From Diadema setosum (lineage: Eukaryota; Echinodermata; Echinoidea; Diadematoida; Diadematidae), in assembly GCA_033980235.1 (NCBI GenBank), contig CM067075.1:10136608-10200607 (forward strand): a stretch of DNA of 64,000 bases. The letters are read 5' to 3'. The translations under genes and the position numbers were made by a program. Every line of letters starts with the position of its first letter. Position 1 is the stretch's first letter. Below the pieces are notes generated by a model. The model made no database searches, was not told where the DNA came from, and was given only the letters and a program-made list of their open reading frames with translations. Below are positions 1 through 12,000 of this stretch, piece after piece.

Positions 1-1055
1 ATTAAAGAACGTGTTTGTTTTGAATGCCACACAGAGCATTAGCAGATACGGTTTTGAAATCCTGGTGGATCTGCAGCTGATCCACTCTGAACAAATGAGG
101 TCCATTTGTGGCAAGAGATGCCTTGTTCGGGCGGGGGGGGGGGGGTGTTCTCTCCCTCTCTCTTCCTTTTCTGGGTCACGGCACTTTGGTGTGAGCTTCC
201 GTAACACTTTTGCAAATCTGCATGATGAAATGCGAGAGCCCTCGCTCTCTGTGAACGCTAAAGTCGGGGAAAGGAATGAAGTGACATAACGAAGAAAATC
301 TCTTCATCCGTCCAATCTTTTCAATCAGTTTGAGATGGATTGGGCAAAGGGCGGGTTGGCTTTCTGGCCTTTGCCGAAGGCCGCCGCTGCCGACTTTTGC
401 CAACGCCACCGAGGGTTTCTACCCAAGAGCGACCCTATTTCCACACCTTTCCGTCGTTATGTCCTTTAACATCCTGTTTCCTCCTTCACCTGTGTGTATG
501 ACATCTATGCAGACATTTTCATCCGCATTATCGAAATAATATCATAGCATGTTGACTACCATTCAATCCACCTACCAGTAAAAACTTTCTGCCACACTTT
601 TATTTCATCTATCTCTTTCACCTACATTTTCAATATTCCTAACCAACACAAAAACTGCTTTCTTTCTAAAGTCCATTTGAGTTCTCTTGGTTATATCTGT
701 CTGTTCTCTTGGATATATTCATCAATCAGCTGTCCTTAGTGTGAAACTGTCTGACCCATCTGTTCATTATTTTTCCCTTTTCTCTAATCAGCCTTTTTCT
801 CTCTTTCTTCTCATCACATTTATTTTTTTCTTAATATGCGCATGCAACCCCTTTATTCCATTTCATACAGTTTCTTTCTGATTTCTTTTTCTTCACCATG
901 ACTTTTTTTTCACTACCTTCCATTTTCTCTCATTTTTTACAATTTACAGTTTTGCATTTCCTCTCCACCGAAGGTCTCATTCTCTCTCTCTGTTCTTATC
1001 TTTCCTGCTCTATCTCCCTTTCTGAGTCTTATCATCTTTTGAATTCTCTCTCTTT
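1..1055. other. no gene seen; TC-rich and simple sequence
   Basis: From 1 to about 450 the sequence is GC-richer and complex, with a G run at 131-146; from 540 on it is pyrimidine-rich. All open frames are short with no splice context. The first 450 bases could be regulatory but nothing specific is recognisable. Confidence 0.5.
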
Positions 1056-1063
1056 CTCTCTCC

Positions 1064-1252
1064 ATGGCATATATTTCTCTCTCCATGGCATATATTTCTC
1101 TCTCCATGGCATATATTTCTCTCTCCATGGCATATATTTCTCTCTCCATGGCATATATTTCTCTCTCCATTGCATATATTTCTCTCTCCATGGCATATAT
1201 TTCTCTCTCCATGGCATATATTTCTCTCTCCACGGCATATATTTCTCTCCCA
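1064..1252. repeat. 21-bp minisatellite, about 9 copies
   Basis: Unit ATGGCATATATTTCTCTCTCC repeated nine times with only a few changes. Because 21 is a multiple of 3 and the unit lacks stops in several frames, it creates false open frames (MAYISLS and YAMEREI repeats) on both strands. Confidence 0.95.
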
Positions 1253-1299
1253 TCTCTCTCTCTTTCTCTCTGTTATATTTCTTATATATCTCCCTTGTA

Positions 1300-1679
1300 C
1301 AGTTGAACCTCTCTTATCCAGCCTCCCTTTATCCGGATCTCTCTATTATACGGACGCAATCTCGCCGTGATTTTTTTTTTTTTTTTTTATAATTACGGGA
1401 GGAAAGGGGGATTCCCAACTCCTTGAGAACTCCTACACAAACACACATGAATTACATATTACTTCCAACATTAACATACACCTCTATTTTGGGGTCTGTT
1501 ACTGAGTGTAACAATGAAAAGGTTGCAGTATACACATTACTACATGTGGTACTACAATGGGCTACATCAGTACATGTGTATGTATATGTACATAAAACAT
1601 TGAGTCTCCCGTATCCGGCCAAATCCCTTATCCGGATGAGCCCCGGTCCCGACTTGTCCGGATACGAGAAGTTCAACTG
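1300..1679. mobile_element. non-autonomous pogo/Tigger-like MITE (380 bp)
   Basis: Terminal inverted repeats CAGTTGAACCTCTCTTATCC (left) and CAGTTGAACTTCTCGTATCC (right, reversed) match at 18 of 20 positions and are flanked by TA on both sides, as expected for Tc1/mariner-pogo elements. Internal TATCCGGAT-type motifs repeat. There is no transposase reading frame. Confidence 0.75.
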
Positions 1680-1682
1680 TAC

Positions 1683-3970
1683 TATCATCTATCTTTGTAG
1701 TCTTTCAATCTTGTGTATCTTACATCATTCAACTCATATCAGAATTGTGGGCTGAGAACCAGAAGGGCGCTATTGCATTGTAAGATTTGAGCGTAACTAA
1801 AAATGCAACAATCAATTTTCAGGAAATAAAAAGTTAATTTAATCAAAAGTGGGTATATTCATATATTAAGCACTGCTCCAAATATCGGTTAAAATAGCAC
1901 ACTTTTTGTTCTGATTTTCAACACTTTACTGAAAATGAAGAGAATTTAAAATTGATACCACAATGTAGAAGAGATCAAGCTCTACAATGTGATAGCAATA
2001 ACTCCATACCCCCCAAAAATTGTGAGAACTCTCTTCTGGTTTTTATCTGACAGTACTGTTCTTTCTTTCTGTTTCTGCATCATCTCTTATCTTCTCTTTA
2101 TGCTGTCCATTCTTGTGCAACTACCTCTATCTTCTGATCAATTTGCATCCTCTACGCTCTGATATGTCATCATTTTTCTCTATCATTTCAATGTCTTCCT
2201 AAAATATCTCTTCTCTCGGCTTCTATACTCTGTCCAGTTCAGTCAAATTCTCTTCTCTTTCCGATCAATATTCATTCTCCCTTCTAATATAATTCTCTTC
2301 ATTTGTTTCTTATACTTTTTTTTTCTCAGTATCCTCTTTGTCCATTCAGAGTCATATTCCATCTGCCTTCTGATGGATTTATATTTCTGCTTCCTCTCCC
2401 GGCTCACCTGTCTTCATCTCCCTCCACTGTCACTCTCCATCTACCTCAGACGGTAAATCGCTAAGGTATACGTGTCCACAATCTTATCGTCCGTGACAGT
2501 CAGCTGTGTTTGGGTTTCTGCGAGCAATTACGGGTGCGTTTGAGATATCGCAGGGGCTGGGATCTGAAGCTCGGGTGACAGGTAAAAACACCGAGGACGT
2601 AATGGAAGCAAATGGAGCTCATGGGGGGGGGGGGAGGAGGTAATAGTTTATATTAAAAAAAAACTATGAAGAATATCACTACAATAGTATCTTCTTTTCA
2701 AACACTTATGTATCTAATGAGGAAGATGAATGCATTTGAATGATGACGGGCTATCAGAAAGGCAACATGTGTCAGAAAGGCAACGTGTTTTTGTTTTTTG
2801 TAAACCATTAAAGTTTCTTTTTTGTTTGTTTGTCATTTATATGAGCATGTTTCATGTGCAGAACTGTTTTATTGCTGGTGCCAATGTGAAAGCTATACAT
2901 ACCAGCATGTCTGCAACAAAATCTGGTGTAACTGTGGGCTTGATATGTCTGTACCAACACAGCCGGAGCAGAAACACATAGAAGTGTGGTGTCTGGGTGA
3001 ACAGTATTAATATAGCCATTTGCATGAATGCAGTACAAGTACGTGTATGTGCCAAAAGTATTGAGGCTTTGTGGACACAAGATTGAAGAATGACAATTCA
3101 AAAGCATAAATGAATTGTAAAAAATATTGATAATTCTTGCTTTGTGTTTGCTTCAATGCACATGGTTTTAGAAGAATTATCAGAATCTCGTAAACTATGA
3201 GTTGACTGTACTACACTTTTTTTTTAATCCCAAAAAGCTGTCTTTTTAGAAAGATGAAGAGTTAATTATACAGAGTTGTGACATGAAATTACTATTGAAA
3301 TTCCAGATCAGCAATATTTGGTATTCTTACTGATATCATCTTTTTCAGTTCATTCTCTGATAAAAATATACAGTTATGAGATTGTGCATGAACTTTTATT
3401 TTTTTTTCTTTGATTTATTCTATGGTATGTTTTCAACAGAAAATGGAAAAGACGTACCGACAGGCTCAACAGCTATTGCTTTGCTGTACCAAAAGGGTAC
3501 AGGCAATGCACAGCTTCGGAGTGCATTCACACCCTGTGTTTAATGTTCTGTGTAAAGATGTTAAATTCATAGGAGCAAAACGCTTGTCGCAAGAAGGGCC
3601 TAATCACCTGTGTGGGCGTGAGAGTTCCCCCCAAAAATCTCTTATCATGATTTACCGAGAATCTTTTTTTTTTGTTTTTTTTTGTTTTATCGCTGCCAAA
3701 TTTCTGGTACTTGAAGGGACGATCCTGTATATTCTTTGATGTACCGTAAAGAGTGTCCGTAGAGGCAGGCCGACAGAATCAATCATTGATTTGCCAGCCC
3801 CATAATAGCCTGGGAATTATGGCTCGCCAGGGTATATGGGCATTTCGGATGGTCACCGCTCCCATATCTTCCCTGTGGACATTGCGATGGCGCCAAGGGA
3901 CACAACCCCTTTCCCTCTTATATATATCTATATCTGTATATCTACCTATCTATAAATATATGCATATATA

Positions 3971-4010
<40 letters not shown>

Positions 4011-7000
4011 TGACTACTGTCTATAAATAGGGAATATTGCAAAGGGAAAAGAGGGGGGGGGGGGACCCTGGGGAAATTGAAACAGCCAGCAGAAAGCAGG
4101 CTAAGTGGTGGCCCCCGGACGGCTATCTTCGTTAAAGATCTCCGTTTCCCTACCCATTAGGCTGACCACCTGTGATAACAAAATGGACCAACCTCTTTTG
4201 ACGGTGGCGCTAGTCTCCCACGCCCAGGCTGTCTCTTAAAATTGTTGCCAAAGTGCAACAGAGCACACATGCATTGTGTACATTGATTCTACTGGAAGCG
4301 AGTGCAATAGGAAACTGGTTGGATTGTCAAACATGCATTATATACATGTATTGTACTTTCAAGCAAATCAGATTTCTTTAGAATATCTGAGAATACATTA
4401 TATTGGTACATGTACATTGTCCCAAGAAATGAACAAAAAAAAAGTGGCAGCAAGCCTAAAACAGTGTTTCATCCTTTTTGATGAGAAAAGGCCTTGTATC
4501 TAAAATCATGAATTTTCACAAGAGATTTTGATATGGCAGAGATATTAAAAAACCAAAGTAAAACAAAGTGGATCTGATAAAAGGTGGGACTGACCTTTCA
4601 TTAGGACCTCTTTGTTTTTAGATATCTCAGCCATTTCAAAACTGATTTTTGTCAAAATAAACTTTTGAATCCTCTTATAACACTTCTGCTCTTTAGGCAG
4701 AGGGAGGAGGAGGCAGAGAGGCGCACAGAGAGGCACACAGTAATATATAGATCACTGGGGCAAACATAGAAGCCATATAGCAACATACATATAACAACAT
4801 ATACACAACCAAGTTTGTTTACTTCTTCCTTTTATATAAAATGGCCTATTCTTCAGGAGGATGGCGTCTTTGGAAGGACATGATGGTTGAAAATGTTGGA
4901 ATAAGCCAAATCTTTCTGTAAATCAGGAGACAAAACTTGCATGGGGAGAAGAAAAACTTGCACAACTGCAGGACTTCGAAAACTTAACCTTTAACAGGCA
5001 TTTACTGCAACGCAAATCTTTGTGTCGGCAGACAGTGAGGCACTTCGCAAAGAGTCGTTTTCGTTTCTTAATGGGGACTGGTCTGTGGCCAAGTAATACG
5101 ATGGGCAATCTGGCATTTGACATTGATTGCACTTCAGCGCCAAAAATATGCCCCATTATGGTAAGCCTCCAAATTTTTTGTGCTCTCTGATTGAAATAAT
5201 GACATATGAACTGAATACACAGCAGAGTTTGGTACAGAACTGTTTCATGAAGTCAATGTACCCTGCAGTAAATATTGTCGCAATGGAAAAACTTTCTCAA
5301 ATGGATATAAATAAACAGTCTGAGCCTACAAAACTCGACAAGTGGCATTCTGAGTGGTAACTTTAAAAAAATCTCTGCCTGTCATGAACAGAGAACGAAC
5401 GAATTTCATCCAGTCGTGGAATCTGTGACAGTGTTTATTATCACGTAATGTTCGGCCTTCAAGGTTGCTTGCACACCCTGCGCTTTCATTATTGCCCCGA
5501 CATGGCAGAGGCACAGCTGTGCATCCCATTGTATTCGGTGCTGTGACACAAAAATGTCACATGTTCTGCTCCTACCGCCTATGGAAGTGGAAGCAACACA
5601 AGAATTGAAAAAAAGGGAGAAAAAGAGAAGATAAAAAAAAGAGCAGAAGAATGGCAGCGTGGGGAAAAAAAAAAATCAATAATGCGGCTATATCAGGATG
5701 CAAATTTTGCTGCGCATTTCTCACACTGGCCAGCTTGTTTGAATGCCGAACAGGTGGTGCTGTTTGCCCCGTCCAATCTGAACGCGGGCCTCGCCGCATG
5801 CACCAAAGGCACACATGCATGCTTGCCGACACCCAACATCCCTTTCCCCCTTCCCCTCCTTCCCCCCCCCCCAAAAAAAAATGTCAGATTCATGCTCAGC
5901 ATACATTATACTGCCCTCGTGTGGTGATATTGCAAAGCACAAGATAGGGGACGAAACAAAGAGAAGGTATGATGGTATAGTGCATGCGGAAATGAAAGGG
6001 GGGCCCCCAAACTCGCAGGGGAAGAAAGTTTTGACAATTTAATCACAAAATAGGATGAGAAGTAGGGGGGGGGGGGGGGGGGTAAAATTCAAAGGAGATG
6101 AAGAAAACAACTATAGTACCAAATGCAACTCAGATCGGATGACCGGATGCGCGGGTACAAAAAATAGAAGGAGGCAAAGTTATAGCACTGACGGGGGAAA
6201 AACAAAACACGGTGGTTTCAGCCATTGAGCAATAAACATGCCGGTGTGGGCGGACAAGTTTGGGACTTTTTCCCATTTATCATGAAAACACTCAGGACTC
6301 ACATACAAGATCATACAAGATCTCAAGTAGATGGTAAAGAACTAAAAAAATAAAAAAAAAATGTTCATCTGCGCCTCTCTGGCTGTATAGTCATATCTTT
6401 TCGCCCTCCAGCGATGGCTATATTACTCCTTCCCCTGCAAGCTGACATGCATGTACATTTAATACTCGCATCTAGTTTCTACTGCAAAGAATTGTCATGT
6501 GGTTGGACCTCTAACTCCCTGAAATGATAAATTGGCAGCTGCAAAGTTCAGTCTCGATTACTACTCTCATTCATTAACCCCTATAGTGCTATACATACCA
6601 GTCTTGATGACCCTGTGGCTGTAATCTGTGATGTGCTTAAACTAAAATCCCTCTGTATTAACCCTTTGCATGCTTTGAGTGCTAATGGCAAGAGAAAATC
6701 CCATAGCATTGTACACACTGTACAAAGTCCCTGGCACAAAATGGCGGAGACGGGTGGGAATAGAAAATAAGCCGAGTTTGAGCATTGACACTTTTCTATC
6801 TTAGTGCATGACATTAATCCACAACTTGAAATTTTAGCATGTTAGCAGTGTCACACAGAAAAAAGCATTTTTGCCTATACATGAGCATGTCCACTGGGAC
6901 AAGGGTCAGGGGCCTGCCCAAGGGCATGGGAAGCTCTAGGGTTCTTTGGATGCTTTCCTGGTGCCATCTTAGCCTAGTCAGCAGATTGTCAAAGTTTTGG

Positions 7001-7080
7001 CATGATGCTTAAATGTCAAACATTACTTAGGATCAGGTGTGAGTTTCTTCAATTTGTCTCTCTCTACAGATTAAATTTGT
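1683..7080. other. no gene seen; intergenic
   Basis: Mostly AT-rich with G runs at 2,621 and 4,053, a GT array and the truncated foldback A. Complex GC-richer islands lie at about 2,440-2,610, 3,460-3,620, 3,750-3,905 and 4,100-4,240. No open frame has both splice signals and a recognisable protein. Confidence 0.5.
4528..4695. mobile_element. foldback element family A, truncated copy
   Basis: Centre of the same inverted-repeat family as at 46,170 and 50,453: GGCAGAGATATTAAAAAACC on one arm and GATATCTCAGCCATTTCAAA on the other, meeting around AACAAAGTGG / CTCTTTGTTTTT. Confidence 0.65.
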
Positions 7081-7129
7081 GACGATTGCAACTGCCGATC
7101 TGTATAAAATTAACAAACACGTCAGAAAA

Positions 7130-7203
7130 AAGGAACCCGAGGGACTTGAACCTATCATCACTGCTTTCCAGGCAGCGACACTACCACCAGGCTGTCCCTA
7201 GTT
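7130..7203 (-). pseudogene. tRNA-like sequence (tRNA-Ser-GGA-like), decayed or SINE head
   Basis: On the minus strand a B box GGTTCAAGTCC follows an A-box-like CAGCCTGGTGGTAG. Between them is a 5-bp anticodon stem with loop CTGGAAA (anticodon GGA, T33 and A37 present). The T stem has two mismatches, the acceptor stem is imperfect, and the long variable arm of a real tRNA-Ser is missing. I read it as a tRNA pseudogene or SINE remnant. Confidence 0.5.
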
Positions 7204-8950
7204 GCTGGCAGTGGCACAATGAACATGGAACAAATCCCCAATCTCTGAAATTCCGACATTGCTATGTTAAGTAATCCAGGGCAGACATGACATAATACAT
7301 GTAATGTCACAAATAATATCTTTCTTTCATTTCTTAGGATATTATGCAAAAACAAACAGAAACAGAAATAAAATGTAAACAATGGGTTTTGATCATAACA
7401 GGAGTAAAATGAAACAAAGAGCATTAGTATTCCTTATCTAGACTTGCAACTAATAATGCTTGGATGGTTTTCTAATGATTCTATCTGCCATTGTGGAGTT
7501 TACATCTGCATTCCACATGTTATGGTATAAAACGGCAAATTGGAGTAAGGGTGATTTCTGACTGTGAGACATGTGGGGAATGTACGAGATGATAAACTCT
7601 ACACAAAGCAGAATTGTCAATATAATAACTGTACACTCTGTGCAGTTTCATAAAAACCATCTTCTTTTGGTAATAGCACTTGCATTCTTACACACCAGAC
7701 TCTCCCCTTGGCCTAATTTATTGCTTTAATTGGCCTACATTTCAGAATCTGCAATGCTTGCTGAACTGCATGAATTCAAAATCATCCAAATGACACCATG
7801 CACAGAAAAAAGACAGTACTCTACCAGTGCTCATGTTTACAAACCTGCAGCTTACCCAAAACTATTGCTATGATTAATTCCACAAGAAGCACTTTCAACA
7901 GCAATGCATATGGATTGTAGCTCAACTGAACTTGTGTACTTTATATGCGGGATCGACGAAACTGACAGTATAAAAGGGTGTCTGCGTAAAAGCAGTATTC
8001 TCGTCCAAGCAAAGTGCAATGAACTGACAGAGATGGAGACATGATCTTACCTACCCTATAACATATATCCAAAGAAGTGAAAATCTTCAAAGTAAAACTG
8101 ACAGGATTATGAAAATGTCAATGCACAATTTAATACTCCTTTCACTTTCAAATATGACTATCAGCATTGTTTAGCTGTCATCTTGTGGAAAACTTTGTGA
8201 AGTCTGCAAAAAAAAAAAACAATACAAACTTCAAAATTGTTTGTTCTTGTATATTTTTGGAAGCTGATATTTGTGCTTCACCACTTTGTTATATTTCGCA
8301 AATAATCGAGACATCGATTTGGAATTGTTCATATTTCCAGCATACCCACCCTGATTTGTTAAATACTCATAAAGTAGGCTGGGACAGGAAATGGCTGCTG
8401 ATGTTTGAACTGCGCTTGGAATGGGCACTCCGTAAATAGCTATGCGATGCTCGACAATTTTGGCAAATTTGAATGAGATTCAAGAGGAAATAAAAGAGGC
8501 AAGGTACAACATGATATGATACGTAGATAAAGATGCTATGCGAACATTGCATGGTACAAAAGTTGAAACATGCACTTTTGTAAATGCCTGGAAGGCGTTT
8601 GGCAATATTGGCAAATTTGAATAGAACACGAAGGGAAATATTGAGGAATTGTGTCTCTATTTGTTCCTTGCGCATAAACTGCCTTTTTTTTTTTCAATGT
8701 GATCATATTGAACTCTTATATTGACTTCCAATAATGAAAGTACTATCTGTGGTGCAACCCTAAAACAAAGCACGTAGAATGGAGATGCACTGTCGTATAT
8801 TCATTCCGTTGTACTTTTTCTAAGCTTTGTTTTGTAAGTGGTAGAGATGTCTTCATTTTCCCCTTGTTAGTATTGTGTCTTCCTGGTATTTTTTTTTTCT
8901 ATGCTTCTCTGCTTTAGCTCATTTTGGACAACCTTTATGGGATGAGAGGG

Positions 8951-8955
8951 GTGTG

Positions 8956-9008
<53 letters not shown>
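8951..9008. repeat. GT microsatellite
   Basis: About 29 GT units with one interruption. Similar shorter GT/CA arrays lie at 3,975-4,012, 10,258-10,288, 34,365-34,400, 34,968-35,000 and 63,548-63,571. Confidence 0.9.
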
Positions 9009-9009
<1 letters not shown>

Positions 9010-12000
9010 AAGTATGTGTGAGAGTGTGTTGTGCCTGTAAAGAAACGTATACATCTCCACCCTCTAACAATGAGACATCAGAAATTGCAGCTGGACATTT
9101 TCTTTTTTCTGGGGACGGAGGATAATTAGTTTGTCTAGAGTAAAATTCCTTTTATTTATTAAAGTAGCTGGGTGTTTCATCTACATTTTTTTTGAGCTTA
9201 TGTTGTTTCTCCCTGAATATCTTCTGTTCTTTTCCTTTTTTCTTAGAGAGGGATGATATTGTGTGTTTTCACGTAGCAGAAATTACAAAATGTAAATATC
9301 ATGTCCTTGAAAATTCGTATTCTTCAATTTCTTGTCCCTCAATGCACTATAGTTCCTTCAGGACATGAAAAAAAAAAAGAATTGTCCTGTCTTTGATGGC
9401 AAAAGATATTATGTAAAAGGAGCAAAACATCTAGAGAAACACCCGGTGAATGCGCCAAGGATTTAATTGTCAATTCGCTACAATTCACACAGCAGAAATG
9501 ACCACAACTTGTTTTGGTGCATATATCCCAGCTGGGTGCTGCAACTGTCACTCAGCAGTTAGGGAACGCTTGGTTTGTCAGCTCACTGGGATGACGAGAC
9601 TGACTGTATAGATATTATGGTACTGTCTGCTTCAGTGCCTGGGTGCTATATTGCAACAGGCGAGGAGCTCATGTTCCCCCAACTATCAGGGAACAAAATT
9701 CATTAACATTTTGCCTGCTTAATATATATATATATATATGCCCCAACAGCATGGCAAATGAAAGAAACTTTTCTTGAAATAGAAGAGTGATACTTTAATT
9801 TGTTCACAAACATAGAAGCATTTTCATTCTCCTATTTAGTGTGTAGCCATAATACAGCATAATATCATACTCATCCGAGCTAACTTGAGCATTTTCTGTG
9901 GATAAAGTATAATAGAATGACAGGGGCTGACCCTAATGATCTCCCATACAGGAGATTCCTCCCCCCCCCCCCCTCCCCGGACCACACTTCCATGCTGGAG
10001 ATAAACAAAAATTACGACAAATGTGTGCATGAAGTGCACATCACATGCGTGGCGTACCTTCTGGCTGGATTCCAAATGCGTTTTCATACGTACGCAATAA
10101 TGCATCAGCAACTGTACTTCTGGATAGTGCATGCATGATGCAGCAAGGCTACTATTTGTAGCATGCGCATGTACAGTCGACACCCTCAGTGGTTAATGGG
10201 ATGTACGCGTATACACAATTATACTGTCACATTGCTACTCACAAGGTTTTTTCTTTTTTGTGTGTGTGTGTGTGTGTGTGCGTGTGTTTTATTCAAGGCC
10301 ATAGTTTTTGAGCAGGAGGAAAATGCATTATTACTAGGATTACATGCCGCTTGAGTGGGAGAAGTCAAGCCTAGACTTAGCTGGATCAGATGGAACATGA
10401 TGGCAGATTTCCGAACGGAAAAGAAAGAAATCTCCTGCCAAAAATGGGAGAGGTAGATATTTGGGTGTGATTTCATCAAATGAACATTTCAAAGTCATTC
10501 AAATAGTCCTCTAAGGTTTCGATATCATCCCACAAGATGACGATCATGTGACACGATCACATGACAACATCGTATAATGCAATATATACATGCATGGTGG
10601 TACCAATATGGTACGTATCAGTGTAATTAAGAAGGAACGAGCGACAGAGAAGAGAAGGAGGAGGATTAAGACAGAGAGAGAAAGATAAAGAGATATTTTG
10701 CTTTTATACCCCCATCAATCAACTGTCTGTCTGCACATGATTTCAGAGTCATTTTGCTAATTATGACAGGATAAACACATTTCCTCCTCCGAATCATTTT
10801 TCGGTAAATGTCACGATCCGCTAGTTGCCAATGTGAGCACATAGCATTCATCACTGCCGAGCCCAGCCATCCATCATATTGGCAGTTGTGCATGCAAGGA
10901 GTGAATGTCAAAAGGATTGAACCAAGGCATCCTCCCCCCCCCCCCCCCCCTTGAAGATTGAGTCTTCCTATACATCCACTTCTGAGACATCCCCACTCTT
11001 AGGGAGTTTGGAAAAGAGACTAGGCAATTCAACATCAACTCCTCATTACTAACCAACCTGTTTATGCACAAACTTTATGACCCTTTGGGTGCCACAGTGT
11101 ATAATACCCCCATGTGCTACATAATACTGAGACCAAGACACATTAGTACTTTTGGAAAACTCTGTTTTTCAAAACCATGTATATTTCATTCATAAAAAAG
11201 TTGATGCTAGAAATGCTATACAGCAAAAATGTTCAGAAAATTGTAAGCTTTAATTTCTGTGATGTAACTTCTATGAAAGAAGTATGGCTAGGATGCTGTA
11301 CTGTGGCATACTGCGATTCATCTATCAGCTTGTGTGTAGTTGTGTGTTTGAGCAAAATATGTGAAGTTGGCAAGCCGCTGACTGATCAGAGTCGGGCTTA
11401 CAAACGAGGCACACAACAAGTTAATTTTGAATACCATAACAGCTTTATTTTAAGACATTCTGTTCCCTTGGGTATGCACATTATGGCCGATGCTTTTAAC
11501 TAAGTTGTCTCTTGCAACCATGTGTAAGAAGTGCACTAGCATGTCTTAATGTCATGAGTGCTATACATGGCATACCTCTGGATGAACTTGACTAAAAAAA
11601 GACCCCCCGAAAATTCATGCAGAGCGTTCACTGTGAATGCATTGCCAATGAACAACATTAACCCACCCACTACCAAAGAAACCATTCTCTCGCTTCCCAG
11701 TGCACACTTTGGAATCCTCCATCACTGCTCCTCCAGTGCAGGGCAAGAGGAGTTAACCGCCTCTGATGTTTATTTGGGGGGTGTACGCTAATGGCTAATT
11801 GAATAAATTGTCAGCGGGGACGTGACGCGCACACTGAGGGCTCACTTCTGCCCTTAAAGTTGCTTACTTTTCATCATTTTCTTCCATCGAAGCTACGAGG
11901 GCGGCATTCTCGAAAGAGACGAGAGAGAGGGAACCTTCATTGTAATGCCACCGCTCTCCGCATCAGTGGCCGCGTCTCCTCACAGTCATCCATTTTTCTA

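Noticed and set aside
898..1392. 164-codon plus frame and antisense frames over the 21-bp repeat
   Set aside because: Open only because the repeat unit is a multiple of three; no promoter, splice or family signal.
3410..3739. 109-codon plus frame with an acceptor-like TTTTCAACAG inside
   Set aside because: No recognisable domain, no donor pairing, and the end runs through a T-rich tract; likely chance.
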